A stretch of 64,000 bases of DNA from Lytechinus variegatus (lineage: Eukaryota; Echinodermata; Echinoidea; Temnopleuroida; Toxopneustidae), in assembly GCF_018143015.1 (NCBI RefSeq), contig NC_054758.1, positions 21,916,501-21,980,500 of the forward strand, given 5' to 3'. Position 1 is the stretch's first letter. Each line of letters opens with the position of its first letter. The position numbers were made by a program, and so were the translations under genes. The notes under the pieces were generated by a model. The model saw only the letters and a program-made list of their open reading frames with translations, did not search any database and had not been told where the DNA came from. Positions 11,692 through 23,079 of this stretch are shown here, piece by piece.

Positions 11692-12267
11692 TTAAAGGAG
11701 AATGTAACTTTTGGAACAAGGTAGCTTGTGTGAAAACAGAAAAATCAAAGAAACAGATCAACAAATGTTTGAGAAAAATCGGACAAACAATGAGAAAGTT
11801 ATGAACATTTGAATATGATTGCAATCACTAACGCTATGGAAATCCTCCCATTGGCAATGCGACAAAGATGTGTGATGTCACTTGTGAGCAACCCTCTCCA
11901 TATATTTCACTTAAACTGCCTCTTTTATCACATCTATCAGTAGATCATGTGTTCTTTCTATATGTAATGCAGATTTTAAAAATACATTATGGATAAAGAG
12001 TTTGTATCACCTTAAGAAAAAGCAAAAAGAGACATTTTTGGGGTATTTTAGAGTCCATCAAAGGGAAAGTTGTTCACATGTGACATCACACATCCTTGTC
12101 ACATTGCCAATGGGAGGATCTCCATAGCATTAGTGATTGCAATATCCAAATGCTCATAACTTTCTCATATATTTGTCCGGTTTTTCTCAAACTTTCTTTG
12201 TTCTTATTCTTTGATTTTTCTGTTTCGACACAAGCCTATTTGTTCCAAAGGTTTCATCCCCCTTTAA
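11692..12267. mobile_element. 576-bp palindromic foldback element
   Basis: The left arm starts ttaaaggagaatgtaac and the right arm ends with the inverse of ttaaagggggatgaaacc. The arms, about 195 bp each, pair through caatcactaacgctatgga, cccattggcaatg and gatgtgtgatgtca. A spacer of about 180 bp separates them. It is non-coding. Confidence 0.75.
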
Positions 12268-12594
12268 GTCATGAGACTGTCTGGTTATTCTGGTTGTTGG
12301 CCTGGAGGATGCTTTGGAAGTGATTTAATTAATATTACGTTACATGGAGTTATATTGTGTATTTCTTTGAACAAAAATATAAGCCGGCTACTTGTTCTCC
12401 TGTCTTGGAGAGGGCCCGGCTCCCCCCCCCCCCCCTATTGGCGGAGCAAAGAAAAAAGGGGAAAAGAAAGGAAAAGAGAGGAGAAAAGAAGGAAGGCAAG
12501 CATAAGAGGAGGAAGATGAGTGAATAAAATAAGATAAGGGGAAGACTTGGAAAATGAAGTTCTCAAAATATCCCTATTAAGGTCAGATTGTCAA

Positions 12595-14010
12595 AACGTA
12601 TCAGCTAGCGCTGCACACTTGCATTTTGATTAGTGAGTTATGTATATCTCAATATTAATTCTAAAACAAACTACTTAAATTACCATTTGATGACAATAAC
12701 TAATCATAAATTTCTGCTCGCGATTTGCGCTCGCATTGATAGATATTTAACTCATGCATCTTATGCATAATTACAAAAGTGCTTTAAATGTCCAGTTTTC
12801 AGGCCATAATATTAATAGATTTCGCGCTCTCATGCTTAGAAAGATAAATAGGAAGATAGTCATCATTTTGTTATGATGACATAATGTCCTTATAGAATAT
12901 CCCGGTCCTATGTCAAAGCTCAAAGTAACAATAATGAAAAATATCAGCTCTGTTTTAACTGTGAACCTTTTTCACCTCACAATTTTTCCACAAAGTGCGT
13001 GCAATACAGAGCTTAAAGTGACCCCTTTTCAGATCGGAATATCATATATTTTTAGCTCGCTTTGCGCTCGCTTTATTGATTTTCATGGTAAAAAAAAAAG
13101 ATATTTAGAATACCCAAATTCTAGGTTGCTATCTGAAACACACGTCTATTCAGATACGCGGCTTGTTTTCCATTAATTAGCCAGTTTCAGATCACAATAT
13201 AAAAAAATTTTCTGCTCGCGCTTTGCGCTCGCATTATTAATGTATGAAAATTTCCAATAGCTTAACCTTTCCATGATTAACAAAACATGAATAGAGTGTC
13301 CAGAATTTTTCCGCTCGCTCTTCGTGCTCGCATCAATAATGTTAAGTTTTTGTCTTATCCTTTCCACGATTACAAAAAGTACTTAAAATTTCCATTATTC
13401 AGGTAGAAATGTCAAAAATTTTCAGCTCGCGCTTCACGCTCGCAATACTTGAATGTTGAAATATGTAACGTCTTCATGGCTAAGTTCAAGCAGTCCATAA
13501 CAGATACGTTTTCGATCAGCTCAAAACGTATATAAAAAATTTCCGCTCGCGCTCTGCGCTCGCCATGTAAGGAAGATCCCCACTTCCTCATCCTTTTCAT
13601 GATTTACAAAACTTGAATAGAGTGTCTCGTTCAATAGGTCTACTAAATCTCGAAAAATGTTGCTCATGCTTCGCGCTCGCACCAATCGTTTAGTTATATA
13701 CCTATTCTGTTAAGTTACAAAAAGTGCTTAGAATTTCCATTCCGTAAAAATGTCAAAAAATTTCAGCTCGCGCTTCGCGCTCGCATTGTTTGATTTTTAA
13801 AAATATGTAACGTCTTCATCGCTAACTGCAAGCAAGTCCTTAACAGTACCTTTTCCATCATTTCATTTCTGCTCGCGCTTCACGTTCGTAATAATTATTC
13901 ACTTGCATACACATCTTTTTTCAGGATTGCCCAGAATGTTCAAAACTTTTAGAAAAAAGTACATAAAATTGCCCCCCAAAAATAGCTCGTGCTTCGCGCT
14001 CGCATTATAT
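12595..14010. repeat. Array of about 12 units with a GCTCGCGCTTCGCGCTCGC core
   Basis: Cores lie near 12600, 12715, 12822, 13051, 13213, 13311, 13425, 13544, 13663, 13767, 13872 and 13985, mostly 100-120 bp apart and separated by AT-rich sequence with recurring words such as aaaaagtgcttagaatttcc. The core is nearly self-complementary. The array is bordered by similar C-runs followed by tattggcg (about 12420 and 14167), which look like the ends of a larger composite element. Confidence 0.7.
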
Positions 14011-14104
14011 AAATAAGGATTATGGTATTATATATTTATGTTTATTCATAAGAATAAAGCTAAGAATTGACTAATAGGACTACCCCTTTAGAAGAAACCA
14101 AAAA

Positions 14105-14700
14105 TCCCAGCTAATATCATATTCAAGTGGCCGATCGGGGAAAATATGGCTGAAAAAAAAAATTCGGCCCCCCCCCCCCTATTGGCGAAGGCTGGATCCG
14201 CCCCTGGGATAGGTTTGGTTGTAAGATAGAGTTGTAAAGAACAACTTGACCTAGAAACCAAATGATGTTTTAAAAAACATTTTGAAAATATTCACTTTAA
14301 ACATCAGTAAGAAACCATATTGGGGACATTTTGTTAACATTATTAAAATAACATTTTTAGAACAGTTAAACGTATACAACACTATAATGTTTTTTTTTTA
14401 AATTGTTTAAATAATTATAAATAAATAATAATTATATAAATGCATGGTTTCAGGAATGATTAAAAAAGTTTTCAGTACATTATAACTTAACATCAGAAAG
14501 ATATCGATCATTGCAACATTTACATTGGGAAAATGTGTTTAAATGTATTTTTGATGTTGCAGCTAAATGTTAGAAAAATGTTTCATAGCAATGAGAAAAG
14601 CATACATTTTCATATAATTTTAATTAACATGTCCCTAAAACATTTTCATGATGTTTGACCAAACATTTTTATATTTGGCAATGTTTTTGTGTTAGCTGGG
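14105..14700. repeat. Possible inverted-repeat element bounded by cccagctaa / ttagctggg
   Basis: The bounds are inverse 9-mers (14105-14113 and 14692-14700), and the interior repeats the word aacattttt in both orientations. The tail of the neighbouring composite (to about 14205) overlaps its left part, so the boundaries are uncertain. Confidence 0.35.
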
Positions 14701-15185
14701 TTGCTAACGGCATAAAACGGATCCTTCTCAGGTGACAGGGGCGCAAATGATGTGTTCGTGAATTGAGGGCACTTTTCTTGGGTAAAAAGGGGCACTGATA
14801 CGAGAAAGTGCACCTATAAAATGTCCAAATGGTATTGCTCAGACATAATTAAAACGGGTCCTTCAGGTCAAAGGGCCCCCTCACAGAACAAGATCGTGAG
14901 GGCCGGGGAATTTTTCATTGGGTAATATTTATTGTTGAGATTGCTAACACATAAAATGGGCCGGAAAACGGGTCCTTCTCAGGTTAAAAGGGCACAGAAC
15001 ACGTCCATGATTGAGGGGGCATTTTTTAGCCTTTTGGGGGGGGAACTTGGCAATTATACGAGACGGGGCACAATTCACCTAAAATAGGTCCTACGTTTAA
15101 AACCGGACACAGCACTGACACACTCGTGAAGGGGCATTTTTCTTGTGTAAAAAGGGACACCTTTTCAGTAACAAAGCTACCAACC
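14701..15185. repeat. Tandem repeat of about 220-bp degenerate units
   Basis: Three decayed units share the order gctaac.cataaaa, cgg.tccttc.caggt, aaagggcac, g.gaatgagggg(c)a and ttttcttgggtaaaaagg. No coding. Confidence 0.5.
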
Positions 15186-15848
15186 GTACATTTCGGTAAT
15201 TATACCTAAATGTGGCGTATTACGTATGGCACATATAGGCCTATAATAGGGGCCGCGTAACGGTTTTCAATGTGGGGGGGGGCTGAGCTTGCACAAAAAT
15301 CACAATCATATGGCCATTTCTACGTTTTTGAACACGATTTTGGTAAAAAAGCGGGGGCTAAAAAGGAATGAAAACGAAGAAAAAATACTATGCAAATCAT
15401 CTTCCCTGGGGAGGGTGCACTTTGACCCCCCCCCCCTCCCCCCGTTCCGCCGCAATAATTGTCCACACACACGTCCACTGATCTCTCCCTCCCCTAGGGG
15501 AGAAATCATTGTCCACACGTACGTCCAATTACTTTGTCGACCCTACTGTACTATGAAGCGCCAAATAAGAGGTAGAAATACAAGTACTGTACTCTGCCTA
15601 CAAATTTAACAAGTAGAATATATATCTATATAGATGTTTTCAGTAATCAAAGATAAATAATAGAAAAACTATTTAATTGACATATCTTATTATGAAATAA
15701 AATTTTCGCATCTCAAGCTACGGGTCAGGCTGATGAAATTATATTTATAAATTTTATATAGTAAGTTTGCCATAATCCTCCCCTACTATCTATCCTCGAT
15801 TTTCTGCACGGAACCAAGAAGAAAAACTTCATATAGGGCAGCGAGATA
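15186..15848. other. No gene; short repeated words only
   Basis: attgtccacac followed by acgtcca occurs twice (about 15457 and 15508), each after a pyrimidine-rich run. The 15600-15780 part is AT-rich. Nothing else was recognised. Confidence 0.4.
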
Positions 15849-15919
15849 ATGACTTCTCCAGATCAAAATGAATTAGGTGCAATGGAAACATATCTAGAAG
15901 CTATACAACACAATAAAGG
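15849..15919 (+). CDS. Candidate orphan first coding exon
   Basis: An ATG opens MTSPDQNELGAMETYLEAIQ and runs to a good donor (aataaag|gtatgt). The composition looks more coding than its surroundings. The frame continues beyond the donor into a GC-rich patch that does not look like protein. No partner exon with a matching phase was found and no family was recognised, so it may be a chance open stretch or a gene fragment. Confidence 0.2.
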
Positions 15920-16104
15920 TATGTTTTTTTGTTATCCAAATTCGGTATTTTATCGCATGGGTTCTCGTGTTATTTCATCACGCGGTCGACGTGACGATGC
16001 GACCATCCAATGCACCTGCAGCTGCACCACTCGGCGCGGCGCGGCCGGCAGAACGGGCATAGCCATAGCCAGGACTCGCCGCTGGCCCTGGGAGCCACTC
16101 ACAC

Positions 16105-16140
16105 ATTGTACGAGGTTAGTATGTACTAACCTCGTACAAT
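16105..16140. repeat. Perfect 17-bp inverted repeat with 2-nt loop
   Basis: attgtacgaggttagta, then tg, then its exact reverse complement. It lies at the end of a GC-rich patch (15970-16100). It would extrude a 17-bp hairpin in DNA or RNA. No surrounding terminator or RNA gene was recognised. Confidence 0.85.
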
Positions 16141-16612
16141 AGACCGTGTTTGACCCTGGATTTCGAAGTAGTCGGCAAACATCGCTTCATTGCTGAAGTA
16201 ATATTTGCCGAAGCTCCTCGCTACGCACTGGGGCTCTTGCCGGTAAGCACTCTAGGCGACACCGCAATACTTACCCGTGTTAAGAAACTGGGACTCCAGT
16301 CACGCGCATTTGGGCAGCCCTAGCTTAGAACTAAGCTTTCTTTCCGTAAAAAATCTTTATTCTTATGATTCAATAAACGTTAATGAATATATAATTACTC
16401 TTAAATCGGTACTCACCGGTTCTTTTCTTGAATTTTCTGCCAAATTCCCACGCTTCTGGCAACAATTCTGCCTACGATTCTGTCGCCATAGACAGCTGTT
16501 CATGCAACTCTATTTATAAATGGAGCGCCCCTTACGAGAGTTGTTAATGCCGCGGAGAAATCGTTAGGCATTTTGGCCTGTGATCAAGGCTTAGCTGTTC
16601 TATTTTTTTTCA

Positions 16613-16690
16613 TATGTGTGAGATCAAAATCACAGAGAGTAAACACTCTTCCATATGGAAGAGTGTATACTCGCTGTGATATGATCCCGA
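16613..16690. repeat. Near-perfect palindrome of about 70 bp centred on catatg
   Basis: The centre is cactcttccatatggaagag. Pairing continues outward through gagta...tactc, cacag...ctgtg and gatca...tgatc with few mismatches. A second short inverted pair (aatagtaggggg / ccccctactatt, 16764-16800) follows. Confidence 0.8.
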
Positions 16691-17122
16691 TAGGGAGGCG
16701 CAACACCCCCACCCACATGGGCGCAAATCCCAGGGCCGGGGGACATGTACCCCTCACCCAAAATAGTAGGGGGCACATTATGAAATATCCCCCTACTATT
16801 TTTGGTCATTTCATTCAAAATCGAAATAAAACATTTGGAAGAGACGATCTTACTTTTGGGATGCCCCCCTTTTTTTGCTTGTTTGCTTGTCAAATTTCTT
16901 TTGGTTAAGATGACCTTCTTTAGGGGGTGATAAACCTTCTTTTGTTTGTTTGTTTGTTTGTTTGTCAAATTTCCAGCCCCTGGTCCCCCTACCTTTGGGG
17001 AGAGATTTCCGCCCTTGCAAGTAGACATACTCTTGATATTGTTTGCGAATCTGCACGGGCGTCGGAGGCTGGGGGATGAGGAAAAGCGGTGAGACGAGAA
17101 CAAAAATAGAAGCGGAAAAGAG

Positions 17123-17312
17123 GACAGAAAAAAGTGAAAGAAAGAAAAATTAATGGAAAATAAAAGGGAAGAGAAAATAGGGAGAAATGTGATGGGTAAA
17201 AAAAATTGGGGAAAGAAGACAGAAAAAAGTGAACGAAAGAAAAATTAATGGAAAATAAAAGGGAGGAGAAAATAGGGAGAAATGTGATGGGTTACGTCGA
17301 GATTTATGTGCC
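17123..17312. repeat. 95-bp tandem duplication, purine-rich
   Basis: gacagaaaaaagtgaa begins both copies (17123 and 17218), and they agree through taatggaaaataaaaggga and agaaatgtgatgggt. Differences are few, so the duplication is recent. Confidence 0.8.
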
Positions 17313-18180
17313 CGTGCAAAAAGAAATGAGCAGAGGTTGAGATGTTGTCCGTTTGGGCAAATGCCTGTCTGTTTCTCGGACTGGCGCCCGTGTTGCAAAA
17401 ATTATTACCGTAAGCTGATGGAATCACTGCTTCATACCGACAGTGACAGGATTTAGCGGTTGTAGGTATAAATCGCGCTCTAACACTCTAAAACTGTGTT
17501 CTTTATCAAAAAGCTGTCCTTCATATTCATTTTCGCAAAAGAATATAAAGTTAATTTAAATCATTGTCTATAGTTATCCTGTTTATGTTTAAAATACTTA
17601 GAAATTGGGTTAGGTTATAAGGTTACCAAATTATCAGGGCAGAAAATATATATTTTTTCTGATTTTGCGCGTCGAGCTGGCATTATTTGATCTGTGAGAT
17701 TATGTTTTTGATGACATTCATTGTGTTCACAGCAATAATTATTAAACATTGCGCACGCGCCGTGCGCCGCATGAATTATGTAGATCAGTGAATAACTTAC
17801 CGCTACACACGAGCAGTTGCATAATATATACAGAGCAACTGCCCATGTTTAATGGTCCATAATATACTGACTTTTTTCTTTTTTGGAAAGAGTATGAAGT
17901 TATCTACTGATATACTGAATGTACAATAAAAGTCATTATCATGTATTTCTTGACATTTCATTTACTTTTTTTCCCATCCCATAGCTGCTCGCATAGACCT
18001 ACGCCGTCACAAATAACAAAACAAAATCTCACTTTTTTCTTTTTTGGTGGGGGATGGATTTTCCACTGGATACGCAACGGTACAATTTTTCAAATTATTT
18101 TTTTCTGCTATTTTCATAATAAACTTTAAATGATTTCGCCTGTGCACTATTATTTTTTTTAAGACAACTTAACAAAATTA
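17313..18180. other. No recognised feature
   Basis: AT-rich. No coding pattern, clear repeat or RNA gene was seen. Confidence 0.4.
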
Positions 18181-18355
18181 CATCTCGTCATCATCATCAT
18201 AGCATCGTCACCAACTTCATTCTCATCTTCATCACCACTACCACCATGACCTGCCACCATCATTACCATTATCATCATCATCACCGCCACCATCACCACC
18301 ACTATCATCTTCACCAAGATAATTTTCATCATCATCATCATTGCCATCATCGTCT
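18181..18355. repeat. ATC/CAT microsatellite
   Basis: Imperfect cat/atc triplets over about 170 bp, followed by T-rich sequence. The Met-rich minus-strand frame across it is an artefact of the repeat. Confidence 0.85.
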
Positions 18356-19240
18356 TTCTTTTTTTCTTATTTTTTCCCCTTCCCTTCTTTTTTTCCTTTC
18401 TATTTTCCTCCTTTTTTAGAGGGGCATACCACCACGCCCCCTCACTGGATATCGGCCTCTAAATATGTTTGTTGTTGTATATAAGTTGGCGGATGCCTCA
18501 TGAAATGAAATAAGAGAAAATAAGGAAAAGGAAACTAAGAAGAAAAAAAAACAAGAAATGAGGAGAAGAAAAAAGAAAGCCAAACAAACAAGAAAAAACA
18601 ATATCAAAATTTTGTTGTAAAGTCTTCTACGTCAGTTTAATAATTATGTTTTCAGTGAAATGAGAACATAAAAGAATTGAAACAAGTAAGAAGGGTTATA
18701 CATTGTAGCAAAGAAATAGAGGGAAGCTCCGAGACAATAAAAAGGGTGAGAAAAAGAAGACTTAATTTGAAAACCTCACAACATGTACGAGCATAATAAA
18801 AAAAAAACTGGAATAAGCGAGGACAAGTAGCTGAGGGACCCTCCCCCTCTCTCTCTATTTATTTATCTATCAAACTCGCATATACAAGAACTTCTTACTA
18901 ATCAAAATATTGCGAGCAAAAAGCACGAGCTGACATTTTTTTTTAAATATTCAAAACTTATAGAGAGACGCATTTTAAACATTCATGAAACTTATTAATC
19001 ATTCATTTCCAATCATTCGATTGCGACAAATGATCTGAGAATTTAGTGTTTTTAGGAATTCATTAAAAGCATAAAGTTGTATCTCAACATTAAAATATTG
19101 CAGGCGCAACGCATGAGCTAAAGCTTTATACAAAGATTTTAAAAAATGACATTTTAAGTATTTTTGGTAATCACGAAAAAGATTGATATTTCATGAAAGA
19201 AAGCTCAAATCCCGAGGAGGAATATTTTTATGAATTGACT
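18356..19240. other. No gene; simple and decayed repeats
   Basis: Purine/pyrimidine-skewed runs at 18356-18600. Inverse-oriented remnants of the GCTCGC repeat family occur near 18908 (gcgagcaaaaagcacgagct) and 19103. Nothing coding was seen. Confidence 0.4.
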
Positions 19241-19242
19241 TT

Positions 19243-19786
19243 AAAAGCCGGGGCCACTTCCATTCACGAGTGGATACCATGCGCGATCATGGGGTCTCAA
19301 AAAGCACCCTAAACACGTAATTTCCTGATTCTGAAAATGCACCCCTTAACAAGTATTGACGTGTACCGTACCCTTGACAAGAATTGGAAACAAAACGATA
19401 CTCTTTAAATATTCCCTGAAATGCACAAGTACAGGAATGTTTATTGTTACGGGTCCTTCGGTCGTCGGCTTTACCTTTATTTGGTTTAGTACGACCCCAC
19501 CTTCTACACCTCGCGCAAATCGGACTCTAAACACGAAGTTTTGGGGCAAAAAGGACATCCTTTATAAAACATTTTAATTTTGTTTTATCATCCCCGCAAA
19601 TTCGACCCTAAACACGTAATTTTCCTCGCGAAATAGATACCCTTTTCCCATTATTTTTGTGTTTTTGACACCCTTATCACGTTACGTACGTAACGTGCCC
19701 TATCATGAAAAAGACATCCTTTTTACGTGTTTTTTTGGTCGCGCATGGTATCCACTCGTCAATGTAAGTGGCCCCCCCGGGAGTCG
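19243..19786. mobile_element. 544-bp inverted-repeat element
   Basis: The left end contains acgagtggataccatgcgcg. The right end has cgcgcatggtatccactcgt, its exact inverse, inside arms of about 45 bp that begin ggggccactt. The interior has repeated 'aaacacgtaattt' and 'ccctt' words but no reading frame of interest. Confidence 0.75.
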
Positions 19787-20029
19787 TTGAAGTGGTAGGG
19801 ACACCCCCCCCCCCCCCGTTGTTATGCATTACGCCAATATGGGACCAAATGATCCTTCATGTCCGGCGCGAAACTTATGCAATAAATTAAACTTTATTTT
19901 TTTGAAAAATTTAAAGCTTGCGCTGTTAACTCCAATCGCTTTCACCTGAATTTGCGATGAATGCTAGCGTTATGAAATATATCATTATCAACGTCTGGCG
20001 AAAAGAATAACCAACCGATCACCTGACGA

Positions 20030-20121
20030 GAAAGCGTATCACGTGATCTGCATAACAGCTTCGATCGCGAGTCAGAAGTGAAGAGCAACTGCCAAGAAAA
20101 TCAGGAAAAAGTCGTCAAAAT
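20030..20121 (+). promoter_or_regulatory. Likely 5' UTR exon and promoter edge of the CARF-like gene
   Basis: GC-richer than its surroundings, with an E-box (cacgtg, about 20041). It runs to a textbook donor, caaaat|gtaagt, with the intron starting at 20122. It lies upstream of the CARF-like gene with no other plus-strand gene between, so a non-coding first exon is the simplest reading. The transcription start cannot be located by eye. Confidence 0.35.
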
Positions 20122-20412
20122 GTAAGTTTCCCTTAATATCTTTCATTTTATTTTTGTTGCTTACAATGAATTTACGATCCTTAATTATAATATTGGCCAA
20201 AAAAAGAAATAGAGAGCGTACTTGTGAAATAATTTCGAAATATCCTGTACTGAAAGATTTCTAACCCCGCAATTCCACTGATGTCGCCTATGAGGTCCAT
20301 ACATGTAATGTTTGGACCTCATTGGTACTAGGAGTGCCGGTAAGTAGCAAGAGTTTGTGGAATATAAAAATAATAAAATAATAATCCGATAAAAAAAGCA
20401 CATTTTGCTTAC

Positions 20413-20521
20413 CTCGGCCTCGAAAGTGACTTCGCTTGTCTCTTCCACGGAAATACAAGGAAGCCCGTTGGTGGCGCTAATAATTTCACAACCTTGATTC
20501 AGCTCCTCGGTAATTTTATAA
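20413..20521 (-). CDS. Candidate isolated coding exon, minus strand
   Basis: On the minus strand, an acceptor (gatacag) at 20522 is followed by 109 nt that translate in one frame without stops as YKITEELNQGCEIISATNGL and then PCISVEETSEVTFEAE. A consensus donor, GAG|gtaagc, follows. Codon use and the acidic, well-mixed composition look coding. The phase is 1 in and 0 out. No family was recognised and no neighbouring minus-strand exon was found, so it may be one exon of a long-intron gene or a gene fragment. Confidence 0.35.
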
Positions 20522-20976
20522 CTGTATCTAAATTCTTTGAATGCGCAATCCTCATGATTAATTTACTAATTATGGGCACCAATTCATGAAATGCCTTCAA
20601 AAAACATAATTAATGATTATTATTGGTGATGATAATACTCATTTGCATTAATTTAAAAAGATGACTGATAAAAAAAAAATGAAAATAATATACGTGCCTG
20701 GAAAGAAACCAGCAGTACAAGCTTTGACGAACGTCAATAATACGTATACGGTATACCAAAGTCTATACAATGAAAAGATTGGACACTTCACGGACTTTGC
20801 GTAATGCCTTGCGTCGATATGCGTGTAAAATAGTGTAGGTGCCTATTCTTTCCCTTGTGTCTTTGATATGAATATAAATCGCGCGCCCTCTTCAGGAGAA
20901 AATTGATATCAACGCTGACTGATTTCTATCTCCGTAAAATCTTCACTAAAGATCAAGAAAATATACATATTTTTAG

Positions 20977-21017
20977 AAAGAAACTTCAAGAAGTCACGGA
21001 AGGATCTAAATGATTCG
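20977..21017 (+). other. Candidate second 5' UTR exon of the CARF-like gene
   Basis: A 41-nt stretch between an acceptor (tatttttag) and a perfect donor (attcg|gtaagt). Joined to 23040, it carries no long frame, which suits a non-coding exon. It is supported only by splice-site quality. Confidence 0.25.
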
Positions 21018-21399
21018 GTAAGTGTCATAGCAGGATGTGGAATATTTATTTATACATAATATTTTATGTGGGCAAAAGCCCACTGTATTTTTCGAAGTGT
21101 AGTGGTGTGTCGCGTGCGTATGACTGATAATCCTTCACTCGCGAGACGATATGAACCCATGGCTCCCTGGGAGCAAGCTACCCGTTCCGCTGAACTCTTG
21201 TTGGTTCCACTCACCAATTACAGAGTCAGAGACCAGGGTGACCGGATTGAAATATGAAACAATCGAAAAAGCATGGTGCATGAGCGGATTGACCCGCGAG
21301 TATAAACCAGGCCAGGTCTAAATTAGTCTAGGCTACTACTCTCTAGGCCTAACTTGTAATGTTAATTTTAATTTAAAAAATCAACAAAGTCAAAAAACT

Positions 21400-22030
21400 C
21401 AATATGTGAATGACAGAATGAAGGAGAGAAAGAAAAGAGGAAAGAAAATAGATGGATTGACTGAGAGGAAAGAAAGAAAAAATAAAGGGAAAAATGTAGG
21501 AAAAAGAAAGAAAAATCTAAAAGTAAGAAACTATGTTAGAAAATTAAAAGAAGGAATTGAAGAAAGCATAAAAAAGGTTTCTGTCATTCTTTAAAAAGAA
21601 AGGAAGGGAAGATGAATGAATGTGTAACGTTAAAAGAAAAAATAAAGGAGAGAAAGGAAAAAGAAAGTAAGAAAAAAGTAGAAAGAAAGAATGAAGGAAA
21701 AAATGTTTACTTCATTCTTGGAAAGAAACAAAGAAAGAAGAAAAACAGGAAGGGAAAGAAAGGATAAGGGAAAAGAAAATGAAGGGAGGATAGAAAAAAA
21801 TAGTGGAAGGAGAGAAAGAACAAAAAGGGAGAAGGAAGCTTAGAAACATTTAGGGAAAGAAAGATAATTTAAAAGGGAATTAAATAAAAAAATAAGAGAA
21901 AGAAGGAAAGAAAGAAAAATGAACAGAGATAGAAAGGATCAGGAAAGAAAGCTAGGAAAGATTGGAAATAAAGATAGATGAAACAAAAAAGGCAAGCAGG
22001 AAGGATAGAAGGATGAAGAAAGGAGGACAG
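21400..22030. repeat. 630-bp purine-rich tract (GAAA/GGAA type)
   Basis: The plus strand is overwhelmingly A and G with GAAAGAAA and GGAAAG words and very few pyrimidines. The Lys/Glu-rich frame through it is a composition artefact. It lies in the inferred 5' intron of the CARF-like gene. Confidence 0.75.
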
Positions 22031-23079
22031 ACAAGAAAAAGTTCACACTTCAAGCAAACAAAAAAATCCAATCTAACAAAAATCTTGAATTTAAAAAATT
22101 TTTTAGAAAAGTGAAATGTTTTATGAATAAATTTCAAAGTGAAACATTATCAAAAGGTTGGATTTCAAAGCTAAATTTGGTATAAGTATCCAGCCCGTTA
22201 CGATGCCGCCGTACATGTATACATTGTACAATCACAGATGGGAAAATGGAGTATTCTTCTGCACTGACAGAAACTTTAACGTCAGCAATATGCCACGATA
22301 TCGGCATCAACGCATTGACAAGCGAACCGACTTTCATACATACAAAGTTTGTGCCCATCCGCGAGTGTGCGTTTACTGCCTGTGGCCGTGCCTAGTAAAG
22401 AGTAACCCAGACGCCCAGAACCTAACCCTTCTCCACCAGGATTTTCTCAAGGAAGAGGTAACAAAAACACCCCCAAATTAATGAGAAAAAAAAAAATTCA
22501 TGCACCCACCTCAATTCTATTGATGCCTGTCTATTAGGTTCTAGGCTCCCATGGTGGATGCAGTAGCTCGCCCCTGAACAAAAAAAATCACCTTTTATTA
22601 TTTGAATAGAATAGTAAAGAAATTCTATGTCGATTTTGGTACGAGCCTCGTACCGTACTACGAGGTGATTGAGAATTGCACACTTGTTTTGATGCCATGT
22701 TGTGCTGGGCACTGGGAGGCTTGCAATGCGCATGCTTCCTATATTTTCATTCATGAATTTGTGGAAAGTGGAATTTTTTACCCCACTCTCCCCTACATCT
22801 CTAACTTTTTATCCCTACATTTTTAGATTTTCATAGTCAGTGCCAGCCCACTCCAAAATGCCCACTTTTGAAAACTATTTAGCTAATTTTTCATCCATTT
22901 TATCATAATTTGTTGTTTTTTAATTTTACCATACTGTACATTATGCACGTGTATTTCCAATTTATGATTCATCCATGGGTTTGCTGAAAAAAGAATCCAT
23001 GTTGTGTCAAGTTGAGCTTTGCTTCATGTTATATTCCAGATTCAAATTTGGCTGTACGAAAAGTTGACAATTGTACCCC

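Noticed and set aside
12595-14010. CRISPR-like regular repeats
   Set aside because: The units are degenerate, the spacers are homologous to each other, and this is animal DNA.
16262-16290. U1-snRNA-like start (atacttaccc)
   Set aside because: Only the first ten bases resemble U1. The following stem-loops and Sm site are absent.
16573-17103. Overlapping frames on both strands over 110-157 codons
   Set aside because: They cross the palindrome and short inverted repeats and have no family resemblance.
18159-18350. Met-rich minus-strand frame
   Set aside because: It is a translation of the CAT/ATC microsatellite.
22158-22481. 107-codon plus-strand frame starting MDFKAKFGISIQ
   Set aside because: No splice support, no recognised family, and an equally open frame on the other strand. 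It is likely a chance frame in the CARF-like 5' intron.
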